NCBI RefSeq assembly: GCF_019242955.1
Contig: NZ_CP066129.1
Span: forward strand, 744,001 to 808,000
DNA from: Morganella morganii
GTDB lineage: Bacteria > Pseudomonadota > Gammaproteobacteria > Enterobacterales > Enterobacteriaceae
Direction of reading: 5' to 3'
DNA: 64,000 nucleotides
Shown: positions 17,569 to 29,407 of the stretch, in pieces
Position numbering within the stretch: the stretch's first letter is position 1
How the letters are laid out: each line of letters begins with the position of its first letter
Position numbers and translations under genes: made by a program
Notes under the pieces: generated by a model
Seen by the model: only the letters and a program-made list of their open reading frames with translations
The model's database searches: none
Told to the model about the DNA's origin: nothing

Positions 17569-19185
17569 ATGAAAATTTTTACCGAAGCAGCGAAGTTGGT
17601 TGAGAAAAATTGCCCGTTTGCCATGGCGGAAATTATTGAATGTTCAGGCAGCACCCCCCGTCACAGCGCACAAATGCTGGTGCTGGGGGACGGAAAAACT
17701 ATCGGTACCATCGGCGGTGGTATGGTGGAGCGCAAAGTGATCGAAGAGGCGGTGGAAGCGCTGCACGAGGGGCGCTCCCGCATGTTTCACGGCCGGATGG
17801 CCCGCAACGGGCAGCATGCGGTCGGCTCCGACTGCGGCGGTGCGATGTCGGTATATATTGCGGTACACGGTGTGCGTCCGCGTCTGATCCTGCTCGGCGG
17901 CGGTCACGTCAACCGCGCCATTGCGCAGCTGGCGGCTTTCCTGAATATTGATATTCATGTGGCGGATGTGTATGCCGGGAGTCTGGAGCCGGATCTGTTC
18001 CCGCCGTCAACCCGCCTGTGGCACGTGCCGTCATTTACCGATGCGGTGAATCAGCTCGATCCGCAGCCGGAAGATTATGTGATTATCGCCACCAACAGCC
18101 AGGATCTGGAATCCCTCAACTGCCTTATCGAAAAACCGGTGAAATACCTCGGGTTGCTCGGCAGCCGCCGCAAAGTACAGACTTTCACTAAACAATTAAG
18201 CGAATCGGGGGTATCTGAAGCGCAGCTTTCACGGCTTCATGCTCCGATCGGTTATGATATCGGCGCGGAAACGCCGCATGAAATCGCGATCAGTATTCTG
18301 GCCGAACTGCTGCAGGTGATGAATGACGCACCGGGCGGGGCAATGAAACAGAGCCCGGCGGAGATCCGCAGAGTCAAACGGGTGGTGATCCGCGGCGCGG
18401 GTGACCTGGCAACCGGCGTGGCTCTGCGTCTCTATCACAGCGGGTTTGATGTGGTGATGCTGGATGTCTGCAAACCGACCGTGATCCGCTGTACGGTCTC
18501 TTTCGCCCAGGCACTCTATGACGGCGAAAGCTGCGTGGAAGGTGTTTGTGCCCGCTATGCTCATGATATTGATGAAGTAAACCGCTATCTGAAAGAGGGT
18601 GTGATCCCGGTGCTGGCAGATGAGCGCGGTGAACTGTTACCGGCGCTGCATCCGGATGTGGTGGTGGATGCGATTATCGCCAAACGAAACGTTGCCGGTA
18701 CACACCGCAAAATGGCACCCTGTACGATAGCGCTCGGGCCGGGCTTTGAGGCCGGTGTGGACTGTGATGCGGTCATTGAAACCCAGCGCGGCCATCATCT
18801 CGGCCGGGTGATCACCCACGGCTGCGCGGCACCGAATACCGGTATTCCCGGCAATATCAACGGTAAAACCACTGAACGGGTGTTACGCGCGCCGCACAGC
18901 GGCATGATGACCCGTCATGTGAATATCGGTGATCTGGTACACGAGGGGGATGTGATTGCCCGCATCGGCGACACGGAAATTCTTTCACCAATGGACGGCA
19001 TGGTACGGGGCCTGCTTAATGAGGGGCTGTGTGTGCCGGAAGGTTTTAAAATCGCCGATGTCGACCCGCGCGGGGCGCTGGCTGATTTCCGCTCTGTTTC
19101 TGATAAAGCCCGCGCTATCGGCGGCGGCGTGCTGGAAGCCATCATGACCCGGCTGAACAAAATGGACAGCGCACCAACGTGCTGA
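17569..19185 (+). CDS. yqeB: YqeB, XdhC-like maturation factor for selenium-dependent molybdenum hydroxylases
   Basis: A 538-residue protein, nearly the length of E. coli YqeB (541). The first half is an XdhC/CoxI-type domain: CSGSTPRHSAQM, a GTIGGGMVERK segment, and a Rossmann part with ILLGGGHVNRAIAQLAAFL and LGLLGSRRKV. XdhC proteins insert or sulfurate the molybdenum cofactor. The second half is the EF2563 family domain (VIRGAGDLATGVALRLYHSG, then a biotinyl-like HSGMMTRHVNIGDLVHEGD), found only with selenium-dependent systems. Together with YqeC and MocA it should equip XdhD and XdhABC. GAGG precedes the ATG. Convergent with mntH. Confidence 0.92.
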   Translation: MKIFTEAAKLVEKNCPFAMAEIIECSGSTPRHSAQMLVLGDGKTIGTIGGGMVERKVIEEAVEALHEGRSRMFHGRMARNGQHAVGSDCGGAMSVYIAVHGVRPRLILLGGGHVNRAIAQLAAFLNIDIHVADVYAGSLEPDLFPPSTRLWHVPSFTDAVNQLDPQPEDYVIIATNSQDLESLNCLIEKPVKYLGLLGSRRKVQTFTKQLSESGVSEAQLSRLHAPIGYDIGAETPHEIAISILAELLQVMNDAPGGAMKQSPAEIRRVKRVVIRGAGDLATGVALRLYHSGFDVVMLDVCKPTVIRCTVSFAQALYDGESCVEGVCARYAHDIDEVNRYLKEGVIPVLADERGELLPALHPDVVVDAIIAKRNVAGTHRKMAPCTIALGPGFEAGVDCDAVIETQRGHHLGRVITHGCAAPNTGIPGNINGKTTERVLRAPHSGMMTRHVNIGDLVHEGDVIARIGDTEILSPMDGMVRGLLNEGLCVPEGFKIADVDPRGALADFRSVSDKARAIGGGVLEAIMTRLNKMDSAPTC

Positions 19186-19195
19186 TAACGGACTT

Positions 19196-19219
19196 TCCGG
19201 GTACGGCAGCGTACCCGGA
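19196..19219. terminator. Hairpin between convergent yqeB and mntH
   Basis: TCCGGGTAC and GTACCCGGA form a 9-base stem with a 6-base loop directly after the yqeB stop. No T-tract is present on either strand, so termination efficiency is uncertain. Confidence 0.45.
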
Positions 19220-19223
19220 TGAC

Positions 19224-20582
19224 TCAGGCACGGAACAGCATCCCGGCCACTTCCCGGATCAGCTGTAAATTGAGCACAACCAGCACCACAGTGGCAACGG
19301 TCCCGAGTACGATCGTCAGCCGTGAGTTAACAAACACCCCCATGATTTTTTTGCTCGAGGTCAGCAGCAGCAGCGGGATCATCGAGAACGGCAGGGCGAT
19401 ACTCAGAAACACCTGAGTATAAATCAGCAGTTTTTCCACCACATCTTCGCGATCACCCCACAGATAAATACAGATAATCACCGGAATCACCGCCAGACCG
19501 CGGGTGATCACGCGGCGCAGCCACATCGGCAGGCGCAGATGAATAAAGCCCTCCATCACAATCTGGCCGGTCAGTGTGCCGGTGATTGTGGCATTCTGTC
19601 CGGAGGCCAGCAGCGCCACGGCAAACAGCGTCGCTAAGGTGGAACTGGCAATCACACCGACGATATCCGGGTTTTTCAGCGCATCATACAATTGGGTGAA
19701 CCGCCCCAGATCCGACGGGTCATTACCGAAAAACAGCGCCGCCCCCAGTACCAGCAGCAGGCAGTTGATAATAAATGAAAACCCGAGCTGGATATTGGAA
19801 TCGATAGTGGCAAAGCGGATCGCCTCGCGCAGTCCGGTTTCGCTGCGGCGATCATACTGACGGGTCTGCACAATCGAGGAGTGCAGATAAAGGTTATGCG
19901 GCATCACGGTGGCACCGACAATCCCCAGCCCGATCAGCAGAGCGGAATCCTGTCCGGCCAGTGTGGCGGTAAAGATTTTTTCAGACGGGATAAACCCGCG
20001 CATCATATCGCGCAGATTCGGATCAGACAGCGCCACTTCATAGGCGAAAATCACGAAAATCGTTAAAATCAGGACAAACACGAACGCTTCAATTTTGCGG
20101 AAACCGAGCTTCATCAGCACCAGCAGCAAAAACACATCCAGCACCGTCAGCAGCACACCGGCCATCAGCGGAATATCAAACAGCAGATTCAGCGCCACCG
20201 CACTGCCGATCACCTCTGCGATTTCAGTGGCCATAATTGCCAGTTCAGTGGTTATCCAAAGCAGGGCAGCCGTTTTCGGCCCGACCCGTGAGCGGGTGGC
20301 CTGAGCCAGATCCTGCCCGGTCACGATCCCGAGTTTCGCACACATCGCCTGTAACAGCATCGCAATCAGGCTGGACAGCAAAATCACCGACAGCAGCAGA
20401 TAGCTGTACAGCGCCCCGCCCTGAATCGAGGTGATCCAGTTACCCGGGTCCATATAGCCCACCGCCACCAGCGCACCCGGGCCGGAAAACGCAAACAGCT
20501 TGCGCAGAAAACCGGCTTTTGCCCCGGCGACAGGGACGGTATTATTAATTTCAGCCAGACTGAGTTGCGGTGTATTCAGCAT
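19224..20582 (-). CDS. mntH: Nramp-family divalent metal (Mn2+/Fe2+) transporter
   Basis: About 452 residues with around 11-12 transmembrane helices. The Nramp signatures are intact: GYMDPGNW in helix 1 (metal-binding Asp and Asn) and [14 protein letters not shown] in helix 6 (Met-Pro-His). It imports Mn2+ or Fe2+ with protons across the inner membrane. The frame extends to 20621, but the region between 20582 and 20621 is occupied by a Fur-box-like palindrome, and [14 protein letters not shown] gives a normal short cytosolic tail, so I place the start at 20582. It is more diverged from E. coli MntH than the surrounding genes are from their orthologues and could be a second Nramp paralogue. 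Confidence 0.85.
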   Translation of the reverse strand: MLNTPQLSLAEINNTVPVAGAKAGFLRKLFAFSGPGALVAVGYMDPGNWITSIQGGALYSYLLLSVILLSSLIAMLLQAMCAKLGIVTGQDLAQATRSRVGPKTAALLWITTELAIMATEIAEVIGSAVALNLLFDIPLMAGVLLTVLDVFLLLVLMKLGFRKIEAFVFVLILTIFVIFAYEVALSDPNLRDMMRGFIPSEKIFTATLAGQDSALLIGLGIVGATVMPHNLYLHSSIVQTRQYDRRSETGLREAIRFATIDSNIQLGFSFIINCLLLVLGAALFFGNDPSDLGRFTQLYDALKNPDIVGVIASSTLATLFAVALLASGQNATITGTLTGQIVMEGFIHLRLPMWLRRVITRGLAVIPVIICIYLWGDREDVVEKLLIYTQVFLSIALPFSMIPLLLLTSSKKIMGVFVNSRLTIVLGTVATVVLVVLNLQLIREVAGMLFRA

Positions 20583-20600
20583 GATAAATCCGTCCGTGAT

Positions 20601-20619
20601 CGTAATGAGAACCATTATC
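20601..20619 (-). promoter_or_regulatory. Fur box-like operator upstream of mntH
   Basis: On the minus strand GATAATGGTTCTCATTACG matches the 19-base Fur consensus GATAATGATAATCATTATC at most positions, with AATG/CATT arms. It lies 19-37 bases upstream of the chosen mntH start, and a TATAGT sequence just upstream could be its -10 box. This suggests iron repression. Confidence 0.6.
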
Positions 20620-20755
20620 ACTATATCCCTTATCGTGATGCGGGATTATCACATTTGTGCGATCGCCGTCCGGTCAGATTTAGGATGATACCGGGTACGG
20701 CGCCTGCCGTAATGCGCTACCCTCTCCGCGCAGGCTCTGTCCAAAAGGAAGAAAC

Positions 20756-21304
20756 ATGAAAATCGGCAAGTACACGGTTTATGCCCCGTTTCTGGCGGAT
20801 GATAAACCCAGTGAGGCGGAAATCTGGGGAGCATCGGTCTGGTTATGGATGTTGTCTCCGCGGCACAGTAAAACACCGCTGCGTGCCCTGGGAAAGCTGC
20901 TGCTGCCGCTTATCAAACAAAAACAGTACGTTCTGGTACTTGAAAACAACCAGCCCTGTTTTTTCCTCAGCTGGGGAGCGCTGAGCGCAGAAACGGAACA
21001 GCGTTATCTGTCCGGATGTGATGAGTCTGAGTTGTATCAGCAGCTGCGCAGCGGTAACCGTATCTGGTTATTTGACTGGATAGCACCTTCTGATGAGGAT
21101 AATGAGATGGCGGAGCTTATTATGAGCACGATTTTTCCGGATCAGTGTTTTCGCATGCTGCGCCTGAATGAAAGTGAAAAAAGCATCAGAATCATCGAAT
21201 TCAAAGGCCATAAACTCAGCGAAAAACAGGCAGATGAATGGCGTGCCGCACATCCGGTTATGTATCCGCAGAAAGCGCAGCAGAATCAACAGGAGCAGCA
21301 ATGA
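20756..21304 (+). CDS. HlyC-type toxin-activating lysine acyltransferase, no toxin gene nearby
   Basis: A 182-residue protein resembling HlyC/CyaC, cytosolic enzymes that transfer a fatty acyl chain from acyl-ACP to internal lysines of RTX toxins. The conserved core is visible: VWLWMLSPRHSKTP with the catalytic Ser34 and His37 (SPxH), LSWGALS, WLFDWIAPSDED with Asp107, and FPDQCFRMLRL. RTX operons are normally CABD, but here the next gene is a small lipoprotein overlapping by ATGA, and no RTX toxin or type I secretion gene is present in the window. It may act in trans on a toxin encoded elsewhere, on another protein, or be a remnant. AAGGAAG precedes the ATG. Confidence 0.8.
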   Translation: MKIGKYTVYAPFLADDKPSEAEIWGASVWLWMLSPRHSKTPLRALGKLLLPLIKQKQYVLVLENNQPCFFLSWGALSAETEQRYLSGCDESELYQQLRSGNRIWLFDWIAPSDEDNEMAELIMSTIFPDQCFRMLRLNESEKSIRIIEFKGHKLSEKQADEWRAAHPVMYPQKAQQNQQEQQ

Positions 21305-21645
21305 AGAAAATCGGTCTGGCCGTTATTATTGTATTATCCGCAGGATGTGCGGATGAAAATATTTATCCTGCCTATACGCCGGATTCCCTGAAAATGCATG
21401 CACAGGCCGCGATTAACCGTGATTTTCAGACCGGGGATATTGCTGATCTCACTATCAGCAATATAAAAGAAAATCCGCCGTCCGTGACCGGTAAGCGGAA
21501 TATCGTTTTTTCGGTATCGTCTGCCGTAACAAACCGGGTTTATCACTGTATCCGTTCTGATTATTCCGTCCGCCGCTTCGGCACCCGCGATCTGAATCCG
21601 GAATCACCGGGGCATATGGTCTGCGAGCCGCAGAAAAAATCCTGA
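21301..21645 (+). CDS. Small lipoprotein of unknown function, coupled to the acyltransferase
   Basis: A 114-residue protein starting at an ATG that overlaps the stop of the acyltransferase gene (ATGA). The N-terminus MKKIGLAVIIVLSAGC is a type II signal with lipobox LSAGC and the lipidated cysteine at position 16; alanine at +2 predicts outer membrane sorting. The remainder has no motif I recognise and ends with a cysteine (MVCEP) that could pair with the cysteine in YHCIRSDY. Strict overlap suggests its expression is tied to the acyltransferase. I do not know its function. Confidence 0.75.
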   Translation: MKKIGLAVIIVLSAGCADENIYPAYTPDSLKMHAQAAINRDFQTGDIADLTISNIKENPPSVTGKRNIVFSVSSAVTNRVYHCIRSDYSVRRFGTRDLNPESPGHMVCEPQKKS

Positions 21646-21681
21646 GCTTCCCGCCGGAAACTGTCCGCAGGGTGTTATCCG

Positions 21682-22296
21682 TCAGTGAAGGGTGAAAAAA
21701 ATCAGGGAAATTCCGAGCAGCATTAATAAGACGCCGATAATTTTATCCGCCAGAAGCTGGCGGCTGAGGATCTTATTACGGATAACCGGATTAGAGAAAA
21801 ACAGCGCAATTAAGCTGAACCACAACCAGTGAGCAAAAGAAATAAAGGCACCGTAGCCGAAATTCATCATCAATGTGTTATCACTGCTGATCACCTGGGT
21901 GTATACCGAGACCACAAATAACATGGTTTTCGGGTTCAGGGCATTAACAAAAAAGCCGTTGCGGAATGCCCCGAACGCCGACAGGGCGGAATTATCCGTG
22001 CTGTTCACGGAAATCCGGGTTTTATTGGTAAATGATTTAAACCCGAGCCAGATAAGATAAATAATCCCCAGCGATTTAATCACGGTAAATAACGCCGGTG
22101 ACTGCATAATTAACAGCGTCACGCCAAATACCGTATAAATCACATGTAACTGCACACCAAAGGCAATACCGAGTGCTGAAAACAGGCCGGTTCTTGTACC
22201 GTACAAATAACTGTTACGGGTGACGGCAGCAAAGTCCGGCCCCGGACTGATCACCGCCAGAGTGGTGATCACCGCGACTGCAATAATTTCATTCAT
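21682..22296 (-). CDS. LysE/RhtB-family amino acid exporter
   Basis: A 204-residue protein with five to six transmembrane helices and the family start ISPGPDFAAVTRNSYLYGTRTG. It also has the conserved GxxxGVxxHxxYT-like stretch (ALGIAFGVQLHVIYTVFG) and NALNPKTMLFVVSVYTQV. Members export amino acids such as threonine, homoserine, leucine or arginine; the substrate here is not readable. Divergent from a LysR regulator 149 bases away, a common arrangement in which the regulator senses the exported amino acid. AGGGA lies about seven bases before the ATG. Confidence 0.85.
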   Translation of the reverse strand: MNEIIAVAVITTLAVISPGPDFAAVTRNSYLYGTRTGLFSALGIAFGVQLHVIYTVFGVTLLIMQSPALFTVIKSLGIIYLIWLGFKSFTNKTRISVNSTDNSALSAFGAFRNGFFVNALNPKTMLFVVSVYTQVISSDNTLMMNFGYGAFISFAHWLWFSLIALFFSNPVIRNKILSRQLLADKIIGVLLMLLGISLIFFTLH

Positions 22297-22445
22297 TGTG
22301 AATATCCCTGATAAAAACTGACCGGAATAATGAGTATTATTTTTCTCATTATTGTTTCTGTATCTTTATTATCAGTCGTTTGTGAAAGGGATAAAAACGA
22401 TATATCCTGTCATAAATACGTCAGTTTTTCTCACAGATAACGATA

Positions 22446-23321
22446 ATGAAATTACCGCCACTTTCCGCATTACGCTTTTTTGACGCCGCTGCCCGGAGCG
22501 GCAGTTTTGTCCGCGCCGCAGAAGAATTGCATGTCACTCACGGTGCTGTGAGCAGACAAATCCGTCTGCTGGAAGAGGAACTGGGGATTTCATTGTTTGA
22601 ACGGCGCAACCGCGCCGTATTCCTGACACCGGCGGGACAGACGCTGTTTCAGACTACCGGGCGGATCTTCAGCCAGCTTGCGCAGACCGTGGAAAAAATA
22701 CAGCATCAGCAGCGCGATAATGTCATCACGCTTTCCTGTGAGCCGACGATCGCCATGCGCTGGCTGATCCCGCGCCTCAGTCATTTCTATCAGCGTTATC
22801 CGGCGATTACCGTCCGGCTGGTCACTGCCGGCGGTGCGATTGATTTTCAGAAAACCGGTGCGGATATCGCACTGCGGCGCAATGATTTCAAATGGCGCCC
22901 GGATATTCATGCGGTGAAATTGTGCCGGGAATTTATCGGCCGGGTACAGCGGCCGGGCACCGGAGCCGGTGATGCTCTGCTGATACCGGCGACACGACCG
23001 GATGTCTGGCAGACCTGGCAGCACTTATCCGGGGACGATTCTCACCGGCTGCGGACCGTCTCCTATGAACATTTTTATATGTGTATTCAGGCGGCGCTGG
23101 CGGGACAGGGGATCACCGTGGCTTCATTTCTGATGGCGGCGGATGAATTACTGTCAGGGCAACTGGCAGCGCCGGGCGGATTTATGACGGACAATACATC
23201 GTATTATCTGTTATTTCCGTCAGCGCCGGAAAAAGAGAGTCCGGAATGGATTTTCACATCGTGGCTGCGGACGCAAATTGATGAGAGTCTGGCCGGATTA
23301 TCATTACCTGTTACCGTATAA
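22446..23321 (+). CDS. LysR-family regulator, GcvA-like
   Basis: A 291-residue LysR-type regulator. The N-terminal winged helix (LSALRFFDAAARSGSFVRAA, EELHVTHGAVSRQIRLLEEE) is close to GcvA-type regulators, which share the LRxFxAAARxxSFxxAA pattern. The C-terminal part is a periplasmic-binding-like effector domain (IAMRWLIPRLSHFYQRYP). It is divergent from the LysE-type exporter and probably controls it, with the operator in the AT-rich 149-base gap. I see only a weak ribosome site before the ATG. Confidence 0.85.
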   Translation: MKLPPLSALRFFDAAARSGSFVRAAEELHVTHGAVSRQIRLLEEELGISLFERRNRAVFLTPAGQTLFQTTGRIFSQLAQTVEKIQHQQRDNVITLSCEPTIAMRWLIPRLSHFYQRYPAITVRLVTAGGAIDFQKTGADIALRRNDFKWRPDIHAVKLCREFIGRVQRPGTGAGDALLIPATRPDVWQTWQHLSGDDSHRLRTVSYEHFYMCIQAALAGQGITVASFLMAADELLSGQLAAPGGFMTDNTSYYLLFPSAPEKESPEWIFTSWLRTQIDESLAGLSLPVTV

Positions 23322-23412
23322 CCGGTAATTGCCTGATACCACCCGTAATCAAACACACATATTTTACCTGTGTCAGACTCATCAGCTGATATTTTGATGT
23401 ATGCTGTGAGAT

Positions 23413-24627
23413 ATGATGGAAAAATTATCTGAATTATATCATTTTATTACCGCGAGCTCCGTTTTATCGGCGGCGATTCTGGTGGTTATTCTGCTGGTCA
23501 CCTGGTTTCTCGGGCGGCTCATATTTCTGCGCGTGGCAAAACGTCTGCTGTCATTATTTACCAACCTGACTGACGACAGCATGATCCACAGTATTGCCAA
23601 GAAGAGCGCATCTGTTGTGTCTGTCACGCTGGTGCTGTATCTCAATAAAATGCTGCCGACGTTCTCAGCAGAAATGAATATTCTGTTTAATACGGTGTGT
23701 ACTGCATTTCTGATTATTAATCTGGCTTCACTGGTCAATGACGGGCTGGATATCTTTATTCTGCGTCATACCGGACGCTCATCGTACCGGAACAGCTCAA
23801 TAAAAGGGTATATTGAAATTGCTAAAATCGGGGTGTGGATTGTTTCCTTTATCCTGATTATTGCCTTAATGACCTCGCAGTCACCGCTGATTATTATTTC
23901 CGGTTTCGGTGCTGTTGCTGCGGTGCTGATGTTTGTTTTTCAGCACACCTTATTATCCTTTGTGGCCAATATTCTGGTATCCAATGGTAAGGTGCTGAAA
24001 CTGTATGACTGGATAGAATTACCCGGCAGTAATATCAGCGGTGAAGTGATTGATATTGCACTGCATACCATTACTGTCCGTAACTGGGATAATACAATTT
24101 CACGTATCCCGACAAAAGATTTCCTGACTGAAAAATACACCAACTGGCAGCCGATGTTTTCTTCCGGCGGCCGCCGGATTAAACGCAGTTTTTATATTGA
24201 TCAGTCCTCGGTGTCGTTTGCGGATGAAACCTTATTAGCGGAACTGCGGAATCAGGAAGCCTTTCGTCAGTCTCTGGATGACATTCTGTCGGAAAATACC
24301 GGTTACGATGACGTGAAAGAGTGGATGGCCGCAAAAGGTGTCACCAATTTACAGTTATTCCGTAAATATCTTCTCAGCTGGATAAAAATGCGCGGCGATG
24401 TGCGGACAGATATGTATCTGGTGATCAGAACAATGTCACCGACACCGGAGGGATTACCGGTTGAAATATACTGTTTTACCCGCTCCACAACCTGGGTTGA
24501 TTATGAGGAAACCCAGTCGCAGATATTTGAATATGTGAATGCGTCGGCAAAATATTTCCGGCTGGATATTTACCAGCAGCCATCCGGTCATGACCTGGCG
24601 AATCTGCGCTACCGGGCCGGACGGTGA
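23413..24627 (+). CDS. ybdG: Mechanosensitive channel of MscS type, YbdG-like
   Basis: A 404-residue inner membrane protein with about five transmembrane helices in the first 190 residues and an MscS-type pore and beta domain (FGAVAAVLMFVFQHTLLSFVA, then LYDWIELPGSNISGEVIDI and NTISRIPTKDFL). The C-terminal cytosolic region, including YCFTRSTTWVDYEETQSQIF, matches YbdG (MscM), a miniconductance channel of about 415 residues that opens on osmotic downshock. The gene seems to be monocistronic, separated from the convergent tetR by a hairpin. Two tandem ATGs are possible starts (23413 and 23416); the ribosome site is weak. Confidence 0.85.
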   Translation: MMEKLSELYHFITASSVLSAAILVVILLVTWFLGRLIFLRVAKRLLSLFTNLTDDSMIHSIAKKSASVVSVTLVLYLNKMLPTFSAEMNILFNTVCTAFLIINLASLVNDGLDIFILRHTGRSSYRNSSIKGYIEIAKIGVWIVSFILIIALMTSQSPLIIISGFGAVAAVLMFVFQHTLLSFVANILVSNGKVLKLYDWIELPGSNISGEVIDIALHTITVRNWDNTISRIPTKDFLTEKYTNWQPMFSSGGRRIKRSFYIDQSSVSFADETLLAELRNQEAFRQSLDDILSENTGYDDVKEWMAAKGVTNLQLFRKYLLSWIKMRGDVRTDMYLVIRTMSPTPEGLPVEIYCFTRSTTWVDYEETQSQIFEYVNASAKYFRLDIYQQPSGHDLANLRYRAGR

Positions 24628-24694
24628 TGCGTCCCGCCCGCAGATAACGGGCAAAAACGAAAAGTCGCTGTAAATACATCCCTGTACGCTCAGG

Positions 24695-24728
24695 CGCGTC
24701 ATCCATGACGCGCATGCTTTTCGTTTTC
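24695..24728. terminator. Terminator between ybdG and tetR
   Basis: GCGCGTCAT (24695-24703) and ATGACGCGC (24706-24714) form a perfect stem; on the plus strand ATGC and TTTTCGTTTTC follow. It is preceded at 24672-24690 by GTAAATACATCCCTGTACG. The CATCC...CATCCATG arrangement resembles small dispersed palindromic repeats found between genes in enterobacteria. Confidence 0.55.
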
Positions 24729-24736
24729 TTTTCCCG

Positions 24737-25439
<703 letters not shown>

Positions 25440-25460
25440 AATTAACACAGGATCTGAAAA

Positions 25461-27849
<2,389 letters not shown>

Positions 27850-27870
27850 TAACGTATTCAGGGAGATAAT

Positions 27871-28701
27871 ATGGAACGGATTGAACACCACGCTTGTTTC
27901 GGCGGCAGCCAGGAAGTCTGGCGTCATCACTCTGCGGTAACCGGCACACCGATGACGTTTTCCGTGTTTTTGCCGCCGCAGGTAAAAACAGAAAAATGTC
28001 CGGTGCTGTACTGGCTGTCCGGGCTGACCTGCAACGAGCAAAATTTTATCACCAAAGCCGGTGCGCAGCGTTATGCCGCAGAGCACGGTCTGGTGATTGT
28101 CGCGCCGGACACCAGTCCGCGCGGCAGTCAGGTGGCGGATGATAAAGAGTATGATCTCGGGCAGGGCGCCGGGTTTTATGTCAATGCCACACAGGAACCG
28201 TGGCAGGAACATTATCAGATGTACGATTATATTCTGGATGAGCTGCATACCCTGGTGGCAGGGCATTTCGGTACATCGGAAAAACGCAGTATCTGCGGGC
28301 ACTCGATGGGCGGACACGGCGCACTGGTACTGGCGCTGCGTAATCCGGACGCGTTCCTCAGTGTGTCAGCGTTTGCGCCGATTGTGTCACCGTCACAGGT
28401 GCCATGGGGGGAAAAAGCGTTCTCCGCCTATCTGGGGCAGGATAAAGCAGTGTGGGAACAGTATGATGCGGTCAGACTGATCGAATCCGGTCACCGCGTC
28501 GCAGATATGCTGGTTGATCAGGGGCTTGCGGATACGTTCTTCAGTAAGCAGCTGAAAACCGGGTTACTGAAATCTGCCTGCGAAACACATGGTATCCCGC
28601 ACACTATCCGTGTGCATGCCGGTTATGATCACAGCTATTACTTTATTGCGAGTTTTATCGCGGATCATATCGCCTGGCATGCGGCACGCCTCAACGCATA
28701 A
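27871..28701 (+). CDS. fghA: S-formylglutathione hydrolase
   Basis: A 276-residue alpha/beta hydrolase of the FrmB/YeiG family that releases formate and glutathione from S-formylglutathione. The nucleophile elbow GHSMGGHGA lies around residue 147-155, the conserved YWLSGLTCNEQNFITKAGAQ precedes it, and the catalytic histidine is in AGYDHSYYFIASF near the end. It is the second gene of the frmA-fghA operon, with GGGAG before the ATG. An intrinsic terminator begins at its stop codon. Confidence 0.95.
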   Translation: MERIEHHACFGGSQEVWRHHSAVTGTPMTFSVFLPPQVKTEKCPVLYWLSGLTCNEQNFITKAGAQRYAAEHGLVIVAPDTSPRGSQVADDKEYDLGQGAGFYVNATQEPWQEHYQMYDYILDELHTLVAGHFGTSEKRSICGHSMGGHGALVLALRNPDAFLSVSAFAPIVSPSQVPWGEKAFSAYLGQDKAVWEQYDAVRLIESGHRVADMLVDQGLADTFFSKQLKTGLLKSACETHGIPHTIRVHAGYDHSYYFIASFIADHIAWHAARLNA

Positions 28702-28722
28702 ACCCGGTCAGCCGGGTTTTTT
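28701..28722 (+). terminator. Terminator of frmA-fghA, overlapping the kptA 3' end
   Basis: AACCCGG (28701-28707) and CCGGGTT (28712-28718) with a 4-base loop and a run of T to 28722. It lies over the stop codon of the convergent kptA (28708-28710). Confidence 0.8.
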
Positions 28723-29259
28723 CTGCGACAGGTATTTTATCGGTACATGCGGCGTCAGCCAGACGCCGTTATCCGCCAGATAGAACGGATAACCGGTTTT
28801 ATGCATCTCTCCGGCGGCAATGGTGAGCACCACTGGTTTGCCGTGGCGGGCGCCGACCGTCAGCGCGGTATCTTCATCCGCACTGAGGTGGACATAATGC
28901 CGTGATCCGGCAATCAGCCCCAATTCACAAATATCACTGATAAACCGGATAGCGGTGCCGTGATAAAGTGTGTCCGGCGGTGTCTGCGGCGGATAATCTA
29001 TCGCCACCTGCCCGGCGGAGTGTCCCTGTGCCGCGCGGATATACATACCATCAGATGAGATCGTAAACCGTTTTTTATCATTGGTCTGCACGACCTCATC
29101 CAGTGTTCCGCGATCAAACGGCGTGCCGTGAACTGCAGCCTGACGCAGCAGTGCGGCAATATCTGTCCAGCCCTCACCGTCGAGGCTGATCCCGATGGAT
29201 TCCGGTTTGTGCCTCAGGACATAGCTCAGAAATTTACTGATTTTATCGTATTGATTCAT
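28708..29259 (-). CDS. kptA: RNA 2'-phosphotransferase (Tpt1/KptA)
   Basis: A 183-residue KptA protein. In eukaryotes Tpt1 moves the 2'-phosphate left by tRNA splicing to NAD, giving ADP-ribose 1'',2''-cyclic phosphate; bacterial KptA can do the same reaction, though its natural substrate is unclear. The expected catalytic set is present: Arg16-His17-Lys18 in VLRHKPE, His100 in TLYHGT, the [13 protein letters not shown] segment starting at His124, and Arg138 in [10 protein letters not shown]. The gene is monocistronic between the convergent fghA and niaP. The reaction consumes NAD, which adds to the NAD theme of the window, but no direct link is shown. Confidence 0.93.
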   Translation of the reverse strand: MNQYDKISKFLSYVLRHKPESIGISLDGEGWTDIAALLRQAAVHGTPFDRGTLDEVVQTNDKKRFTISSDGMYIRAAQGHSAGQVAIDYPPQTPPDTLYHGTAIRFISDICELGLIAGSRHYVHLSADEDTALTVGARHGKPVVLTIAAGEMHKTGYPFYLADNGVWLTPHVPIKYLSQKKPG

Positions 29260-29407
29260 CGTGTTTATTTTACAGTTTTTGCCGGTGATCCGGCGGTGAT
29301 ATTATGGATGAATTATACGCGCCTGCTGCGGTAAAAGGGAGAAAGGACTGCGATAACCCTGCGCTGTATCAGATACTGACGGCGGAATAACCGCCGTCAG
29401 TCTGTTT

